Origin: Burkholderiales bacterium
Lineage (GTDB): Bacteria > Pseudomonadota > Gammaproteobacteria > Burkholderiales > SG8-41
Assembly: GCA_019751125.1 (NCBI GenBank)
Contig: JAIENU010000074.1
Coordinates: forward strand, 74,464-116,721
Length of the DNA stretch: 42,258 bases
Direction: 5' to 3'
This document shows positions 40,203 through 42,258 of the stretch, piece after piece (the first letter of the stretch is position 1; every line of letters starts with the position of its first letter). The notes under the pieces are model-generated. The model was not told where the DNA came from. It made no database searches and saw nothing but the letters and a program-made list of their open reading frames with translations. A program made the position numbers and the translations under genes.

Positions 40203-40811
40203 TTACAGCGGCCGCACCATCACCTTGCGCCACTTGATCGCACCGCCAGGTGCGTCTTTCGGGCCGTTGGCGAACTGCAGCGAGAACGGGCCTTCCTTGA
40301 ACTGGCTGTTGGTCATCGCCGAAGTGACCACGCCGTTGAACTTGACCGTGACATCGCTGCCCTTGACGTGGATTTCGAAGGTGTTCCACTTGCCGCCGGC
40401 TTTCGGCGGCGGGTTGCCGACACGGGCGAAGTCGACGATGGCACCGGTGCTGTATTCCTGGCCGGGCCGCTGGTCATAGATGTTCACTTCGTAGGAATTT
40501 GCCGCGCCAATGTTTTTGCGGTCCTGCGCGCGCATGAAGATTCCGCTGTTGGTGGTGGTTTCGGCATAAAACTCGGCGTAGATCTCGAAATCCTTGAACG
40601 ACTGTTTGGTGACCAGGTGCGAAGAACCCTTGGCCTTGTCGGCAACCACCAGGCCGCCCTCGACGCGCCAGTTGGCGTCACCGATACGGTCGAAGTTTTC
40701 CAGACCCTTGCCGTTGTCGATCAGGGCGATCCATCCGTGTTCGGGGGTCATCGCGCAGCCGCCGGCAAAAAGCGATACGGCAAGCGCGCACAGCGCTATC
40801 AGGCGTTTCAT
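40203..40811 (-). CDS. DUF1080-family lipoprotein
   Basis: 202 residues. The N-terminus MKRLIALCALAVSLFAGGC is a lipoprotein signal with Cys19 as the lipidated residue. The mature part is a DUF1080/3-keto-disaccharide-hydrolase-like beta-jelly-roll: WIALIDNGKGLENF, WRVEGGLVVAD, FKDFEIYAEF, NSGIFMRAQ, NSYEVNIYDQRPG, KWNTFEIHVKGSDVTVKFNG. Such domains bind or cleave carbohydrates. Only the concanavalin-like core is present, with no second domain. It is monocistronic with its own terminator. Confidence 0.9.
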   Translation of the reverse strand: MKRLIALCALAVSLFAGGCAMTPEHGWIALIDNGKGLENFDRIGDANWRVEGGLVVADKAKGSSHLVTKQSFKDFEIYAEFYAETTTNSGIFMRAQDRKNIGAANSYEVNIYDQRPGQEYSTGAIVDFARVGNPPPKAGGKWNTFEIHVKGSDVTVKFNGVVTSAMTNSQFKEGPFSLQFANGPKDAPGGAIKWRKVMVRPL

Positions 40812-40911
40812 CTTGTTATCTCCTCCCAGAGTGACCTGCGGCCGGTCGGCCGCCGGTGAAAGCGGATTCTGCGCCGGCTTCGGGCATTGTCAAGGCGCGG
40901 TGCAGCGGCCT

Positions 40912-41133
40912 TCAAGACACGGCAAGGCGGGCCAGGGAAACCAGCAGCAGGATCACCAGCAGCGTGGTGATGATGGCCCCGGCCAGCAGTTGCAGCGGGG
41001 TGGGCGAGATGCCGTCGCGTTCCCAGGTGCCTTTGCGTCCGACCATCAGCAGCCCCCAGAACATGGTGGCGGCAACCTGACCCAGGCCGGCCTTGCGCCG
41101 GACTTGATCATTGTTTTCCGGCGGGGGGGTCAC
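40912..41133 (-). CDS. DUF2970-family small membrane protein
   Basis: 73 residues from GTG 41133. The conserved block AATMFWGLLMVGRKGTWERDG is characteristic of DUF2970, found mainly in Betaproteobacteria. One transmembrane helix follows (LLAGAIITTLLVILLLVSLA). The GTGA overlap with the citryl-CoA-lyase-like gene couples their translation. The function is unknown. Confidence 0.88.
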   Translation of the reverse strand: MTPPPENNDQVRRKAGLGQVAATMFWGLLMVGRKGTWERDGISPTPLQLLAGAIITTLLVILLLVSLARLAVS

Positions 41134-41909
41134 GTGTTGCGCAAATGTGCGGTGGCTTCCTCTTCGGCGCGCTGCTTGATTTCATAGGCCATCGGGTCCT
41201 TCATTTCCTCAAGGATGTGGCCGACGAGGCCGATCGCGCGGGCGAGCACCCCGATGCCGCGGACTATCTTCCACGGCAGTTGCAGTTCGCTGGCAATCGC
41301 GCCGATGGCGCCGGTGGCGTTGACCGGCAGCGATTTGCCGTACACGCGCTCGGCTTCGGCGCCGACTTTCTGCATCAGCTTCACGTACTGGCCGTCATAA
41401 CCCTGTTCCGCGGCGATCTGGAACAGGCGTGGCGCGCGCGGATCCACCGGTTTGTGCAGCGTGTGCCCGATGCCGGGCACGATCTGCTTGCGCGCGCGGA
41501 AACGTTCAACGATTTCCGCGGCGAGCTTGTCGAGGTCGGCATCGGCTTTGGGGTCGGGCAGGGCTTCCTGCAGCATGCGCGCCGCGGTTTCCATGCTGCC
41601 GACAAACACGCTGCCCAGTCCGCAGAGGCCCGCGGCCACGGCGGCCTGCATCGCCTCCGGCGCGCCGGTGTAGGTCAGCCGCGCGGCCAGCGAGCTCGGC
41701 GTCAGGCCGTGCTCGACCAGCGTCACCGCGATGGCGTTGAACATCACCGATTCGCGCGGCGTCGGCAGGCGGTCGGTGATTTCGAGGAAGGCCATGTCGC
41801 CCAGCGACAGCTTGCCGAGGATGTCGGTGCACAGGTCGTGACCCTTGACGGTGATGCGGTCAACGGCGCTCCAGGCGATGTTGGTGCGGATGGTCTTGCG
41901 TTTGGGCAT
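41130..41909 (-). CDS. Citryl-CoA lyase/short citrate synthase-family protein
   Basis: 259 residues, about 60% of the length of citrate synthase, as in citryl-CoA lyases and related short enzymes. The family core is visible: LEITDRLPTPRESVMFNAIAVTLVEHG, VFVGSMETAARML, PGIGHTLHKPVDPRAPRL with the substrate-binding His and DPR, and NATGAIGAIASELQLPW. It probably cleaves or forms a C-C bond of an acyl-CoA thioester such as citryl-CoA or a methylated homologue. The start MPKRKTIRTN is 41909. It is co-translated with a DUF2970 protein and divergent from an MmgE/PrpD gene, so a methylcitrate-like substrate is plausible. Confidence 0.9.
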   Translation of the reverse strand: MPKRKTIRTNIAWSAVDRITVKGHDLCTDILGKLSLGDMAFLEITDRLPTPRESVMFNAIAVTLVEHGLTPSSLAARLTYTGAPEAMQAAVAAGLCGLGSVFVGSMETAARMLQEALPDPKADADLDKLAAEIVERFRARKQIVPGIGHTLHKPVDPRAPRLFQIAAEQGYDGQYVKLMQKVGAEAERVYGKSLPVNATGAIGAIASELQLPWKIVRGIGVLARAIGLVGHILEEMKDPMAYEIKQRAEEEATAHLRNT

Positions 41910-42058
41910 GGCGGTTTCCGTTGGTTGTGGTGTCCGGGCGGGTTGACGCAGATCAAAGGGATCCCTGATTGCGCCGCAGCCGGTGGTTGCCGGGGAATGG
42001 TCGGGACCGGATTCATTCTAAAATGGCGCTTCTTTCCGCGCACTACCCGGAGTCCATC

Positions 42059-42258
42059 ATGCAAATGCCTGCCCGTAAAACCATGCCCCAGCCCGCCACG
42101 AGCCCCACGCAGCAGTTGGGCGAATTCCTCGCCGCAATCCGCTATGAGGACATCCCTGCTCCGGTGGTGGCGCGTACCGAAGAGCTGTTCCTCGACTGGT
42201 TCGCCTCGGCGCTGGCCGGCAAGGGCGCGCGGCCGGTGGAAACCATCAACAGCTTTGC
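42059..42258 (+). CDS. MmgE/PrpD-family protein, N-terminus (truncated by window edge)
   Basis: First 66 codons of a 2-methylcitrate dehydratase-like protein. After a Pro-rich start, LGEFLAAIRYEDIPAPVVAR and RTEELFLDWFASALAGKGARPV match the opening of the MmgE/PrpD family. CGGAG lies 6-7 bases before ATG 42059. The family includes PrpD, cis-aconitate decarboxylase and iminodisuccinate epimerase, so function cannot be fixed from this part. It is divergent from the citryl-CoA-lyase-like gene. Confidence 0.85.
   Translation, partial: MQMPARKTMPQPATSPTQQLGEFLAAIRYEDIPAPVVARTEELFLDWFASALAGKGARPVETINSF

Noticed and set aside
1..42258. CRISPR array
   Set aside because: No regularly spaced repeat-spacer pattern is present; the repeated AT-rich element is dispersed, not clustered.

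Overview
The window is GC-rich and densely coded. It looks like a betaproteobacterium, most likely Burkholderiales or a relative: there are four TctC/Bug-type periplasmic solute receptors, a DUF2970 protein typical of Betaproteobacteria, several CaiB-type CoA transferases and acyl-CoA dehydrogenases, and short intergenic spacers. The assignment rests on gene families, not on a phylogenetic marker.

Left part (1-9356, + strand): a run of carboxylic-acid genes. In order these are the C-terminus of an aconitase, an IPM-dehydratase-like large/small pair, a Bug receptor, a PrpB/dimethylmalate-lyase-like enzyme, an FMN alpha-hydroxyacid dehydrogenase with a histone-like Lys/Ala tail, another Bug receptor, an isopropylmalate/tartrate-dehydrogenase-like enzyme, a small secreted protein and a beta-class GST. 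The set suggests a dehydratase-hydratase, C-C lyase and oxidation route for a di- or tricarboxylic acid.

9367-16979: SugE/Gdx exporter and CaiB CoA transferase on the minus strand, then two tandem Bug receptors, an SDR without its catalytic tyrosine, and two adjacent acyl-CoA dehydrogenases that both lack the usual catalytic glutamate. 16989-22431 (minus strand): a tight six-gene operon of TfdA/TauD dioxygenase, AtuA/DUF1446, DUF4387, a duplicated EthD-like protein and an acid-CoA ligase beta/alpha pair. A CysB-like LysR gene is divergent from it, with two palindromes in the shared promoter region. 23650-29408: a GST, a minus-strand operon of lipoprotein esterase, split ThDP decarboxylase and aldehyde dehydrogenase, and a divergent acyl-CoA dehydrogenase.

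29409-37587 is a defence island. It starts with a tRNA-Glu 3'-end remnant, then a type I restriction-modification operon (hsdR-hsdM-hsdS) with a translationally coupled DUF429-like nuclease-fold gene. An HTH/nucleotidyltransferase pair follows, which resembles a toxin-antitoxin or abortive-infection module and has a perfect 25-bp palindromic operator. The RM operon lies between two 18-bp direct repeats.

37634-42258 returns to metabolism: CaiB transferase, second FMN hydroxyacid dehydrogenase, DUF1080 lipoprotein, DUF2970, citryl-CoA-lyase-like protein and the start of an MmgE/PrpD gene.

Throughout the window a short AT-rich element with the core AAACAATGRCTTAT recurs at gene junctions, often beginning at a stop codon and able to fold into a hairpin. 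It is not explained by any gene and is the most unusual non-coding signal here.
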